Source of the DNA: Yeosuana sp043876835
GTDB lineage: Bacteria; Bacteroidota; Bacteroidia; Flavobacteriales; Flavobacteriaceae
Direction: 5' to 3'
Assembly (NCBI RefSeq): GCF_043876835.1
Contig: NZ_JBAWJZ010000004.1
Location: forward strand, 248,001-312,000
Length of the DNA: 64,000 nt
Position 1 is the first letter of the stretch, and the number at the start of each line of letters is the position of its first letter. Shown here piece by piece: positions 33,680-42,056 of this stretch. The notes beneath the pieces were generated by a model. The model did no database searches. It was not told the origin of the DNA and was given only the letters and a program-made list of their open reading frames with translations. A program made the translations under genes and the position numbers.

Positions 33680-35215
33680 TTAGTTTGTTTTAGGGTTTAG
33701 TTTTTTTAATTCAAAAAGATCCTTACGCCTGTCCTTTAAATTTCTAACACTTCCAAATTGATTTAGTTCTCTTAATAGATCAATATCTACATCAGCAATT
33801 AAGATCATTTCGGTGTTTTGTGTAGCTTCTGCCTTTACACCATTGGTTGGGAATGCAAAATCACAAGGCGTAAATACCATTGATTGCGCAAATTGTATGT
33901 CCATATTTTGAACTTTTGGCAAATTGCCAACACTTCCTGCAATGGCAACATAACATTCATTTTCAATGGCCCTAGCTTGGGCACAATGGCGAACTCTTGA
34001 GAATCCGTTTTGAGTATCAGTTAAAAATGGCACAAACAGAATATCCATGCCTTCATCAGCTAACAACCTACTCAACTCAGGGAATTCAGAATCATAACAA
34101 ATTAAAATACCTATTTTACCGCAATCTGTATCAAAAGCTTTTAATTGGTTTCCACCAACCATTCCCCATACTTTGGATTCGTCTGGAGTTACATGTAATT
34201 TTTCATATCGTTCCATACTACCATCGCGCCTGCATAAATAACCCGCATTATGAAGTGTGTTTCCAACCATTTCTGGCATGCTACCAGTTATAATATTAAT
34301 ATTATATGAGATGGCCAGTTTTGAAAAACGTTGTACAATTTCAGACGTGTGTTTTGCTAATTCCCTTATTGCTTCAGGAGTTGACAAATGATTGTTTTCT
34401 GCCATTAATGGTGCATTAAAAAATTCTGGAAAAAGAGCAAAATCACTGCGATATCCAGAAACGGCATCAATAAAAAATTCAGCTTGCTGCATTAATTCGT
34501 CTAAATCTTTATATAGACGCATTTGCCATTGAACTAAACCAAGTCTAACAATTTTTTTAATGGTTGAAGCTTTTTTATTTTGTTTTTCATAATAGATATT
34601 GTCCCATTCTAGTAAAACAGCGTATTCATGCGAAGACGCATCGCCTTCTAAGTAATTTTTCAAAATTCTAGCAGGATGAAAATCATTTGAAATTTGAAAG
34701 TTTAAAACCGGGTCATGAATTTCTTTTCTTCTAACTTTTTCAATATATTGTTTTGGTGTTAATTTGTCGGCGTATTTGTGGTAATTTGGAATTCGTCCAC
34801 CAAAAGCTAATCCTTTTAGATTCAATCGTTCACATAAATCTTTTCTGTAATCATAAAGACGTCTGCCTAATCTTAATCCTCTAAATTTTGGCAGAATAAA
34901 TACGTCTATACCATAAATAACATCTCCGTTTTTAGTATGTGTGCTGAATGAATAATTGCCTGTAATTTCTTTATAAGTATGGTTATCATCAAATTTATCA
35001 TAATCGATAATAATAGATAAGGCACATCCTGCAATTTGATCATTAACTTTAATAACAACTTGTCCTTCTGGAAAAATGTCTATCAATTTTTTAATTTGAT
35101 GTTTTTTCCAAATGGCATCCGGCATTGTTGTGTACGAAGCAATCATCGCTTCTTTCAACTCCTGATAATCATCTAAGCTTAAAAAAGCTAATTCAATATT
35201 CTCAATGTCTTTCAT
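33680..35215 (-). CDS. Bifunctional GNAT acetyltransferase / carbon-nitrogen hydrolase fusion
   Basis: 511 residues. The N-terminal part (about 1-215) is a GNAT fold; VIYGIDVFILPKFRGLRLGRRLYDYRKDL is the acetyl-CoA-binding R/QxxGxG/A region. The C-terminal part (about 230-505) is a nitrilase-superfamily domain with the full Glu-Lys-Cys triad: FPEFFN, YEKLHVTPDE and ILICYDSEFPE. The same fusion is known from Bacillus YhcX-like proteins; substrate unknown. Two bases upstream of the 74-aa gene and probably cotranscribed with trmL. Confidence 0.9.
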   Translation of the reverse strand: MKDIENIELAFLSLDDYQELKEAMIASYTTMPDAIWKKHQIKKLIDIFPEGQVVIKVNDQIAGCALSIIIDYDKFDDNHTYKEITGNYSFSTHTKNGDVIYGIDVFILPKFRGLRLGRRLYDYRKDLCERLNLKGLAFGGRIPNYHKYADKLTPKQYIEKVRRKEIHDPVLNFQISNDFHPARILKNYLEGDASSHEYAVLLEWDNIYYEKQNKKASTIKKIVRLGLVQWQMRLYKDLDELMQQAEFFIDAVSGYRSDFALFPEFFNAPLMAENNHLSTPEAIRELAKHTSEIVQRFSKLAISYNINIITGSMPEMVGNTLHNAGYLCRRDGSMERYEKLHVTPDESKVWGMVGGNQLKAFDTDCGKIGILICYDSEFPELSRLLADEGMDILFVPFLTDTQNGFSRVRHCAQARAIENECYVAIAGSVGNLPKVQNMDIQFAQSMVFTPCDFAFPTNGVKAEATQNTEMILIADVDIDLLRELNQFGSVRNLKDRRKDLFELKKLNPKTN

Positions 35216-35296
35216 GGATATAATATAAATAATTATTAGTATTAAACTAATTTTTTGTTTTATAATTTTATGAGAATACTTGATGAATAAGCCAGA

Positions 35297-36061
35297 TTAT
35301 TCTTTTATATTTTTTGTAAACTCGTTGATAGTTTTGATTCCGTTGTTTGAAACATATTTGATAAAAGCACTCCCTATAATGGCGCCTTTTGCATATTGAG
35401 TGGCTTGGTTAAATGTTTTATTATCTGAAATTCCAAACCCTATAATTTGTGGGTTTTTTAAATTCATTTCTGCAATTCGCTTAAAATAATTGGTTTGTTC
35501 TTCGCCAAAACCAGACTGACTTCCAGTAACACTGGCACTGCTAACCATATAGATGAATCCGTTTGAAATGGAATCAATAAAATTGATGCGTTCTACACTT
35601 GTTTGTGGTGTAATTAAAAACACATTGATCAACCCATACTTTTCAAAAATAGTTTTGTATTCGTCATGGTAAACATCAACTGGCAAATCAGGAATAATTA
35701 AACCGTCTATACCAATTTCCTGACATTTTTTACAGAAAGCCTCCACACCATATTGAAGCATTGGATTAAAATATCCCATAATTATTAATGGAATTGAAAC
35801 AGTTTTACGAATATCTTTAATTTGGTCAAAAAGAACTTCCGTAGACATGCCATTTTTTAAAGCTTGCGTAGAACTTGCTTGAATAGTAGGGCCATCGGCA
35901 AGTGGATCACTAAAAGGTAAGCCAATTTCTATCATATCAGCACCACTTTTTTCTAAATCTTGAATAATAGATACAGTGTCATTAAGGTTTGGATAACCTG
36001 CTGTAAAATATATGGAAAGAAGTTTTTTATTTTCTTGTAATTTTTCTTGAATTCTGTTCAT
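35297..36061 (-). CDS. trpA: Tryptophan synthase alpha subunit
   Basis: Cleaves indole-3-glycerol phosphate to indole and glyceraldehyde 3-phosphate. Start set at 36061 (MNRIQEKLQENKKLLSIYFTAGYPN, 254 residues); a longer frame from 36106 would only add residues translated from the palindromic repeat at 36076-36145. Catalytic Glu lies in ADMIEIGLPFSDPLADGP and Asp in GLIIPDLPVD; the phosphate loop is GFGISD. Last gene of the operon, 84 bases after trpB with the repeat filling that spacer. Confidence 0.96.
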   Translation of the reverse strand: MNRIQEKLQENKKLLSIYFTAGYPNLNDTVSIIQDLEKSGADMIEIGLPFSDPLADGPTIQASSTQALKNGMSTEVLFDQIKDIRKTVSIPLIIMGYFNPMLQYGVEAFCKKCQEIGIDGLIIPDLPVDVYHDEYKTIFEKYGLINVFLITPQTSVERINFIDSISNGFIYMVSSASVTGSQSGFGEEQTNYFKRIAEMNLKNPQIIGFGISDNKTFNQATQYAKGAIIGSAFIKYVSNNGIKTINEFTKNIKE

Positions 36062-36075
36062 AATTATATGTTTTT

Positions 36076-36145
36076 CGTCATTGCTAGGAACAAAGTGACG
36101 TGGCAATCTGTTTGTTGAGATTCCTTCACTGCGTTCGGAATGACG
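36076..36145. repeat. Long imperfect palindromic repeat in the trpB-trpA spacer
   Basis: CGTCATT (36076-36082) pairs with AATGACG (36139-36145). Inner arms GGAACAAAGTGA (about 36088-36099) and TCACTGCGTTC (about 36126-36136) pair at ten of twelve positions, and AATCT pairs with AGATT in the centre. The 70-base hairpin type with GTCATTCCGAAC...GAGATT is, to my knowledge, a widespread intergenic REP-like sequence in Bacteroidota. Confidence 0.75.
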
Positions 36146-37330
36146 TTATAATTTAAAATAGTTTATGTATGTATTCAAATCTTTATCACCTCTACCTGAT
36201 AAACTAACTACCACGATGTCATTATGTTTGAATTTTTTATGTTCAAAAATAGCCAAGGCATGAGAACTTTCAATGGCAGGAATAATACCTTCTAATTTAC
36301 AAAGCTCTAAACCAGCTTTCATGGCATCATCATCAGTAATAGACATGAATTCTGCACGACCAGTTTTGGCTAAATGCGCGTGCATGGGTCCAACACCAGG
36401 GTAATCTAATCCTGCTGAAATGGAATAAGGTTCTGTAATTTGCCCATCTTTGGTTTGCATTAATAAGGTTTTACAGCCATGAATAATACCTACTTTACCT
36501 AAAACCGAAGTTGCAGCACTTTCACCAGAATCGATACCTAAACCAGCAGCTTCAACCGCAATAATTTTCACATCTTCTTCGTGTAGGAAATTGTAATAGG
36601 TACCGGCAGCATTACTGCCACCGCCAATACAAGCTACAACATAATCAGGCTTTTCTGTACCTTCATGCTCTTTTAACTGCCATTTAATTTCTTCTGAAAT
36701 GATTGATTGAAAACGAGTTACCATATCTGGATAAGGATGAGGTCCAATAGCAGAGCCAATGATATAATGTGTGTTTACAGGATTGTTAATCCAATCGCGA
36801 ATGGCTTCGTTTGTGGCGTCTTTTAAAGTTCTGCTTCCTGATAATGCAGGCACTACTGTTGCTCCTAACATTTTCATACGGGCAACGTTTGGTGCTTGCC
36901 TAGCAATATCAATTTCACCCATATACACAATGCATTCAAGCCCCATTAATGCACAAACGGTAGCCGTTGCAACACCATGTTGGCCAGCACCAGTTTCGGC
37001 AATAATTCTTGTTTTTCCTAAGCGTTTAGCCATTAGTATTTGGCCAATAGTATTGTTTATTTTGTGTGCGCCAGTATGGTTTAAATCCTCACGCTTTAAA
37101 TAAATTTTTGTATTGTATTTTTCTGAAAGGCGTTTAGCAAAATAGAGAGGAGATGGGCGACCAACATAATCTTTTAAAAGCTGATTGAACTCTTCCTTAA
37201 ATGAAGGTTCTGCCATTATTTTTAAATAATTCTGACGTAACTCTTCAACATTTGGATATAGCATTTCGGGGATGTATGCACCACCAAATTCACCATAATA
37301 GCCTTTTTCATTAACGTTATAATTTTTCAT
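36146..37330 (-). CDS. trpB: Tryptophan synthase beta subunit
   Basis: PLP enzyme joining indole and serine to tryptophan. Start set at 37330 (MKNYNVNEKGYYGEFGG, 394 residues, the usual length); a longer frame up to 37423 would translate a palindromic repeat. The PLP lysine is in REDLNHTGAHKINN, the Glu in AETGAGQHG and the phosphate-binding loop in CIGGGSNA. Normal domains throughout. Separated from trpF by a 96-base spacer filled with repeat sequence. Confidence 0.97.
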   Translation of the reverse strand: MKNYNVNEKGYYGEFGGAYIPEMLYPNVEELRQNYLKIMAEPSFKEEFNQLLKDYVGRPSPLYFAKRLSEKYNTKIYLKREDLNHTGAHKINNTIGQILMAKRLGKTRIIAETGAGQHGVATATVCALMGLECIVYMGEIDIARQAPNVARMKMLGATVVPALSGSRTLKDATNEAIRDWINNPVNTHYIIGSAIGPHPYPDMVTRFQSIISEEIKWQLKEHEGTEKPDYVVACIGGGSNAAGTYYNFLHEEDVKIIAVEAAGLGIDSGESAATSVLGKVGIIHGCKTLLMQTKDGQITEPYSISAGLDYPGVGPMHAHLAKTGRAEFMSITDDDAMKAGLELCKLEGIIPAIESSHALAIFEHKKFKHNDIVVVSLSGRGDKDLNTYINYFKL

Positions 37331-37342
37331 GTTTTTTTGTTT

Positions 37343-37441
37343 TGTCAGGTCGAGTGAAATTCTTTTTCTAGAATTTTGTATCGAGACCATTTGACTTCTC
37401 GATATAATTTTTTCGTACCTCAAAAATCACTCGAAGTGACA
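37343..37441. repeat. Double-hairpin repeat at the trpF-trpB junction
   Basis: Outer arms TCGAGTGA (37350-37357) and TCACTCGA (37427-37434), inner hairpin TATCGAGA (37379-37386) and TCTCGATA (37397-37404), outermost TGTCA (37343-37347) and TGACA (37437-37441). The sequence is unrelated to the repeat at 36076-36145. It overlaps the 3' end of trpF and supplies its last four codons and stop. Confidence 0.75.
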
Positions 37442-38053
37442 TAATTTTGCTTTAAATTCGTTTAATTTTTCTATATTTTTTAATCCAGGTTCCACTTCAA
37501 ATTTGCTATTTACATCAATGGCATAACAATATTTTGAAACTTCACTTTTTTGAAATTCCTTTATTTTTTCAACTTCATCAATTCCAATACCACCGCTTAA
37601 AAAGAATGGTTTTGTAGATGGATAAGCATTTAAAACTTTCCAATCGAAAGTAAAACCATTACCTCCAGGCAATTTTCCTTTAGTGTCGAATAAATAATAA
37701 TCACATACAGGTTCATAAGGTTTTAAAACTTCGAAATTGAACTCGTTCTGTATTGAAAATACTTTAATGATTTCAATATTATTTGATCTTAACTTATTGC
37801 AAAATTCAGGAGTTTCATTTCCATGGAGTTGTACTGCTTGTAAATTATGAGTATTTATTGTTTTGATGACTTCATCTAAATTAGCGTCAACAAAAACACC
37901 TACTTTTTTGATTGATTTAGGTAAATGAGGTATTGTTGAATTAAAATATCTAGCAGATTTTTCATAAAATATAAATCCAAGATAGTCTGGTTGCAAAGTA
38001 GCAACTTGTTCTATATTGTCCTGATACTTCATGCCGCAAATTTTCAACTTCAT
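37427..38053 (-). CDS. trpF: Phosphoribosylanthranilate isomerase
   Basis: Amadori rearrangement step of tryptophan synthesis. 208 residues of TIM-barrel type, with catalytic Cys in MKLKICGMKY, VGVFVDANLD, QLHGNETPEFC, the catalytic Asp region YYLFDTKGKLPGGNG, and the phosphate loop FLSGGIGIDE. The last four residues (C-H-F-E) and TGA stop are encoded within the repeat at 37343-37441, so the original C-terminus was probably replaced. Overlaps trpC by four bases (ATGA). Confidence 0.95.
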   Translation of the reverse strand: MKLKICGMKYQDNIEQVATLQPDYLGFIFYEKSARYFNSTIPHLPKSIKKVGVFVDANLDEVIKTINTHNLQAVQLHGNETPEFCNKLRSNNIEIIKVFSIQNEFNFEVLKPYEPVCDYYLFDTKGKLPGGNGFTFDWKVLNAYPSTKPFFLSGGIGIDEVEKIKEFQKSEVSKYCYAIDVNSKFEVEPGLKNIEKLNEFKAKLCHFE

Positions 38054-38835
38054 TTTTCTAATTCTTTTATAAATTGTTTTGCGCTTTCGCCTGCGTTATC
38101 AGTTTTCATGAAATTCTCACCAATTAAAAAACCTTGGAAGCCGTAAAACTGTAAATCTTTTATGGAAGCAACATTGCTAATGCCACTTTCAGAGACTTTT
38201 ACAAAATCATTTGGTATTAATTTACTTAGTGTTTTACTGGTTTCTAAACTTACATCAAATGTTTTTAGATTCCTGTTATTTATACCTAACATGTCTAAAC
38301 TTGGCATTAAAGATTTGTGCAATTCTTCTTCATTATGAACCTCTAATAATACATCTAGTTTTAGGTTTTTAGCAAATTCTGAAAATTGTTTAATCTCGTC
38401 TCGTGATAATATAGCTGCAATTAATAAAATAACATCGGCACCAAATGCTTTTGCTTCTAATAATTGGTATTCGTCAATAATAAATTCTTTTCGCAAAAGA
38501 GGCAAATTACAACTTGCTCTGGCTGTTAACAAATCATCTAAGGAACCACCAAAATATTTGCCATCGGTTAAAACAGACATGCCACAAACACCAGCATTTT
38601 CATAACCTTTTGCAACTTCAAACACATTTAAGGTTTGATTGATGAGCGATTTTGAAGGAGAACGACGCTTGTGTTCTGCTATAATGCCTGTTTGACTAAG
38701 TCGCAATTTATTTGCTAATGAAATTGTTTCTCTTTCAAATAAAACCGAATGTTCCAGTTGCTTAACCGGAATTAATGATTTTCTCAAATCAACTTCAACA
38801 CGCTTATCTGCTACTATTTTATCTAAAATGTTCAT
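38050..38835 (-). CDS. trpC: Indole-3-glycerol-phosphate synthase
   Basis: Ring closure to indole-3-glycerol phosphate. 261 residues; the barrel motifs are IIAEHKRRSPSK (catalytic Lys), VLTDGKYFGGSLDDL, PLLRKEFIIDEYQ (catalytic Lys), LLEVHNEEEL, GINNRNLKTFDV and VSESGI. Free-standing, not fused to trpF. Four-base overlaps with trpF and trpD indicate translational coupling. Confidence 0.97.
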   Translation of the reverse strand: MNILDKIVADKRVEVDLRKSLIPVKQLEHSVLFERETISLANKLRLSQTGIIAEHKRRSPSKSLINQTLNVFEVAKGYENAGVCGMSVLTDGKYFGGSLDDLLTARASCNLPLLRKEFIIDEYQLLEAKAFGADVILLIAAILSRDEIKQFSEFAKNLKLDVLLEVHNEEELHKSLMPSLDMLGINNRNLKTFDVSLETSKTLSKLIPNDFVKVSESGISNVASIKDLQFYGFQGFLIGENFMKTDNAGESAKQFIKELEK

Positions 38836-39824
38836 TTACTTAATTCTTGTATTGTTTGTAAAGCTTTAAAACCTTTTCCGGAAAGTAAAGACTCTTTAGC
38901 TAATTCAAATCCTTGTTTGTGGTCTATTTGTTTCGTTGTAGCAATAGCTAAACCAGCATTCGCACAAACCACATTATTTTGTTGTTCGGTTCCTTTTCCT
39001 TGAATGACATTCATGAAAATTTTCGCGGCTTCTTCAACTGTATTTCCTCCAAAAATAGATTCCTGTGAAACTTCTGGAACTCCTAAATCTTCAGGCGAAA
39101 ACATGGTTTCGGAATGATTGGAAATTACTTTTGTTTTTCCTGTTAATGAAATTTCGTCATAACCATCTAATGCATGTACAATGGAATAATTTGTGTCTGT
39201 GTTTTGATATAAATATCCATAGAGACGTAATAATTCTAAATTAAAAACACCAACCATTTGATTTTTAGGGAATGATGGATTAACCATAGGACCTAACATG
39301 TTGAAAAATGTTTTAACACCTAATTCGCGACGGATTGGGGCCACGTTTTTCATAGCAGGATGAAACAATGGTGCATGTAAAACACAAATTCCAGCTTTAT
39401 CAATAGTACGTTTTAAAAAGTCAATATCATTTGAGAATTTAATGCCTAAATATTCCATAACGTTTGATGAACCACACGCTGAAGAAACACCATAATTGCC
39501 ATGTTTTGCTACATTTACACCAGCGCCTGCTGTGACAAATGACGATAAAGTTGAAATATTGAATGTGTCTTTTCCATCACCACCTGTTCCACATAAATCA
39601 ATGGCATTAAAATCTTTTAAATCAATAGAGATGCAAAGTTCTAAAAGTGCATCTCTAAAACCTTGCAATTCGTCCAGTGTGATACTTCTCATCATGTAAA
39701 CCGTGAGAAAAGCAGCAATTTGACTTTGATTATAATCACCTTTTGAAATATTTACCAGTACCTGTTTTGCCTCTTCACTTGAGATGCTTTCGTGATTTAT
39801 AAGCCTGTTTAATACGTTTTTCAT
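38832..39824 (-). CDS. trpD: Anthranilate phosphoribosyltransferase
   Basis: Transfers phosphoribosyl from PRPP to anthranilate. 330 residues with the PRPP-binding CGTGGDGKDTFNIST (about 79-93), the KHGNYGVSSACGSSNVMEYLG segment, and FFNMLGPMVNPS. Separate from the glutaminase TrpG, which is three bases upstream. Start overlaps trpC at its other end by four bases. Confidence 0.97.
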   Translation of the reverse strand: MKNVLNRLINHESISSEEAKQVLVNISKGDYNQSQIAAFLTVYMMRSITLDELQGFRDALLELCISIDLKDFNAIDLCGTGGDGKDTFNISTLSSFVTAGAGVNVAKHGNYGVSSACGSSNVMEYLGIKFSNDIDFLKRTIDKAGICVLHAPLFHPAMKNVAPIRRELGVKTFFNMLGPMVNPSFPKNQMVGVFNLELLRLYGYLYQNTDTNYSIVHALDGYDEISLTGKTKVISNHSETMFSPEDLGVPEVSQESIFGGNTVEEAAKIFMNVIQGKGTEQQNNVVCANAGLAIATTKQIDHKQGFELAKESLLSGKGFKALQTIQELSK

Positions 39825-39827
39825 TGT

Positions 39828-40394
39828 TTAACTATTAATCCAGTTTTTAAGAATTTGTTTTCCGTTTGGTGTTAATACCGATTCTGGATGATATTGTACC
39901 CCTTTTACATCATAAACCTTATGGCGTAATGACATGACTTGTCCGTTTTCATCAAAAGATGTTGCTTCTAACTCATCGGGCAAATCTGAATTTACAACCC
40001 AAGAGTGATAACGACCAACTTCAATTTCTTTTTCAAGACCATTAAATAAAGATTCATCATCTACGGTAATATTCACCTTTGTTGAGACTCCATGATATAC
40101 GTCATCTAAATTTACGAGTGAACCGCCAAAAACTTCACCAATAGCTTGTTGACCTAAACAAACACCTAAGATGCTTTTTGTTGGTGCAAAGCGTTTAATT
40201 ATGGCTTTTAATAAACCTGCTTCATCCGGAATTCCAGGGCCAGGTGATAATACAATTTTATCAAATGGTTCTACATCATCTAAGGTTAGTTTGTCATTTC
40301 TAACAACGGTAACTTCGCAGTTTAAATCTTCTAAATAATGAACAAGATTATATGTAAAACTGTCATAATTATCTATAACTAATACTTTTATCAT
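39828..40394 (-). CDS. trpG: Anthranilate synthase component II (glutaminase)
   Basis: Class I glutamine amidotransferase providing ammonia to TrpE. 188 residues; IDNYDSFTYNLVHYL at the N-terminus, oxyanion SPGPGIPDEAG, nucleophile ILGVCLGQQAIGE and the triad His in GVQYHPESVLT. Two bases after trpE in the operon. Could also serve folate synthesis as in some bacteria, but trpE context favours tryptophan. Confidence 0.97.
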   Translation of the reverse strand: MIKVLVIDNYDSFTYNLVHYLEDLNCEVTVVRNDKLTLDDVEPFDKIVLSPGPGIPDEAGLLKAIIKRFAPTKSILGVCLGQQAIGEVFGGSLVNLDDVYHGVSTKVNITVDDESLFNGLEKEIEVGRYHSWVVNSDLPDELEATSFDENGQVMSLRHKVYDVKGVQYHPESVLTPNGKQILKNWINS

Positions 40395-40396
40395 CT

Positions 40397-41800
40397 CTAA
40401 ATAGTTTCTGCTAAATCAATAGCTTTTGTTAGGGCACCTAATTTATTATACACTTCCTGTAATTCGTTTTCTGGATTAGATTTTGAGACTAAACCTGCGC
40501 CTGCTTGCCAATGTAATTTGTGGTTTTTACTTAAAAATGTTCGAATCATAATGGCATGATTGAAGTTGCCTTCAAAATCCATAAAACCAATAGCGCCACC
40601 ATAAAACGATCTATTTGTTTTTTCGTATTGTTCTATTAATTGCATAGCACGATGCTTTGGAGCGCCACTTAAAGTACCAGCCGGAAAAGTGTCTGCAACT
40701 ACCTGCATCGTTGAGGTTTCTTTATGTTTTTGGCCAGTAACTTTGCTAACTAAATGAATAACGTGTGAAAAAAACTGAACCTCACGATAAGTGTCAACAG
40801 TTACATTGCTTCCATGTCGGCTTAAATCATTTCTAGCTAAATCTACAAGCATCACATGTTCAGCATTTTCTTTATCATCTACCACTAATTTTTTTGCCAA
40901 TTCAGCATCTTGAATATCGTTTCCGGTTCTTCTAAAAGTTCCAGCAATGGGATGAATTTCGGCTTTACCATTACTGACTATTAATTGGGCTTCAGGTGAA
41001 CTTCCAAAGATTTTAAAGTTCCCATAATCAAAATAAAACAAGTAAGGAGAAGGGTTAATGCTTCTTAATGCACGATATACATTAAATTCGTCTCCTTTGA
41101 ATTCTTGAGAGAAATTTTTTGATAAAACTAATTGAAATACATCACCACGAGCACAATGTTTTTTTGCTAACTCAACATGCTCTTTGTATTCACTATCAGA
41201 TAAATTTGATGAAATCTCTCCTTTGGAAGTAAAACCATATGACGCAAAATTTCTTGCTTTTATAAGCTGATACACATCTTCAATATTGCTTTCATTTTCA
41301 TAACAATGAGCAAAAATGAACGCCTCATTTTTATGATGATTAATGGCTATTATGTTTTGATAGACAGCGTAATAAATATCAGGAATATTTATTGAATCTT
41401 CTTTTTTAGAGATGTCTATGTCTTCAAAATATCTGACCGCATCATAAGCTATATATCCAAAAATTCCATTATTGATAAATTTAAATTCTGTTTCAGAATT
41501 CACTTTGAATTTTTTAGTGAACTTATTAATTTCATCAGTGACATCTGTGGATTCTGAAATATTTAAACTTGTAGAACTACCATCGGGAAAAGTTTGAAGA
41601 ATTGTTTCATTTTCAACTTTAATAGATGCAATTGGGTTAAAGCAGATGTATGAAAAACTATTACTGTTAGCGTGATAATCACTACTTTCAAGCAATATGC
41701 TATTAGGAAAATTGTCCCTAATTTTTAAGTAAATACTAACAGGAGTTATGGTGTCTGCCAGAATTTTTTTGTAATGAGTGTAAAGGTTGAATGTTTTCAT
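40397..41800 (-). CDS. trpE: Anthranilate synthase component I
   Basis: Converts chorismate to anthranilate using ammonia from TrpG; feedback-inhibited by tryptophan in most bacteria. 467 residues, with the chorismate-binding core GDVFQLVLSKNFSQEF, FGSSPEAQLIVSNG, HPIAGTFRRTG, LVDLARNDLSRHG and FPAGTLSGAPKHRAMQLI. The N-terminal region carries an LLESSD element that corresponds to the tryptophan-sensing site. First structural gene, 74 bases behind the leader peptide stop and downstream of the attenuator at 41812-41843. Confidence 0.97.
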   Translation of the reverse strand: MKTFNLYTHYKKILADTITPVSIYLKIRDNFPNSILLESSDYHANSNSFSYICFNPIASIKVENETILQTFPDGSSTSLNISESTDVTDEINKFTKKFKVNSETEFKFINNGIFGYIAYDAVRYFEDIDISKKEDSINIPDIYYAVYQNIIAINHHKNEAFIFAHCYENESNIEDVYQLIKARNFASYGFTSKGEISSNLSDSEYKEHVELAKKHCARGDVFQLVLSKNFSQEFKGDEFNVYRALRSINPSPYLFYFDYGNFKIFGSSPEAQLIVSNGKAEIHPIAGTFRRTGNDIQDAELAKKLVVDDKENAEHVMLVDLARNDLSRHGSNVTVDTYREVQFFSHVIHLVSKVTGQKHKETSTMQVVADTFPAGTLSGAPKHRAMQLIEQYEKTNRSFYGGAIGFMDFEGNFNHAIMIRTFLSKNHKLHWQAGAGLVSKSNPENELQEVYNKLGALTKAIDLAETI

Positions 41801-41811
41801 TTTTATTCATT

Positions 41812-41843
41812 AAAAAAGGCTTGTCGTGAATGACAAGCCTTTT
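41812..41843 (-). terminator. trp operon attenuator (terminator hairpin)
   Basis: On the minus strand AAAAGGCTTGTC (41843-41832) pairs with GACAAGCCTTTT (41825-41814), 12 perfect pairs, loop ATTCAC, followed by a run of T. The loop and first bases of the 3' arm (TTCACGA, 41830-41824) are exactly complementary to TCGTGAA (41885-41879) at the end of the leader peptide frame, giving an antiterminator alternative. Confidence 0.9.
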
Positions 41844-41874
41844 GATATTATTAGTTTTTAAATATACTAAGCGA

Positions 41875-41937
41875 CTACTTCACGAAATTTTGTTTCATAA
41901 GGCTCCACCACCAAGTATTATTTAAAATTGTGTTCAT
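41875..41937 (-). CDS. trpL: trp leader peptide with three consecutive Trp codons
   Basis: A 20-codon frame from ATG at 41937 to TAG at 41877-41875, with TGG TGG TGG at codons 9-11. It lies directly behind a good promoter and ahead of an intrinsic terminator before trpE, the classic layout of ribosome-mediated attenuation. The arrangement agrees with the known Bacteroid-trp RNA motif class from Bacteroidota. Ribosome stalling at the Trp codons would leave the TCGTGAA segment near the stop free to pair with the terminator loop; reading to the stop codon would cover it. Confidence 0.88.
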   Translation of the reverse strand: MNTILNNTWWWSLMKQNFVK

Positions 41938-41951
41938 GTTTTTAATTTGGT

Positions 41952-41982
41952 CAAATATAGAAAAGACAATATTATTATACAA
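41952..41982 (-). promoter_or_regulatory. Promoter of the trp operon
   Basis: Minus-strand TATATTTG (41959-41952) with TTG (41982-41980) 20 bases upstream. Transcription would start near 41945, giving a leader peptide with a very short 5' untranslated region. Confidence 0.75.
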
Positions 41983-42056
41983 TAGTTTGATGTTTTTTTA
42001 ATTAAAAATTTGTTAAACGGGATGTGATTGACATTGTAATATTTAATTTTAGCCAT

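Noticed and set aside
36062..36106. Longer trpA start adding 15 residues
   Set aside because: The extra codons are translated from the palindromic repeat; MNRIQEKL at 36061 is the family start.
36771..37103. 110-codon open frame antisense to trpB
   Set aside because: It is the mirror of conserved trpB coding sequence, with no start context or family pattern.
37331..37423. Longer trpB start adding 31 residues
   Set aside because: The extra sequence is repeat DNA, and TrpB of normal length begins at 37330.
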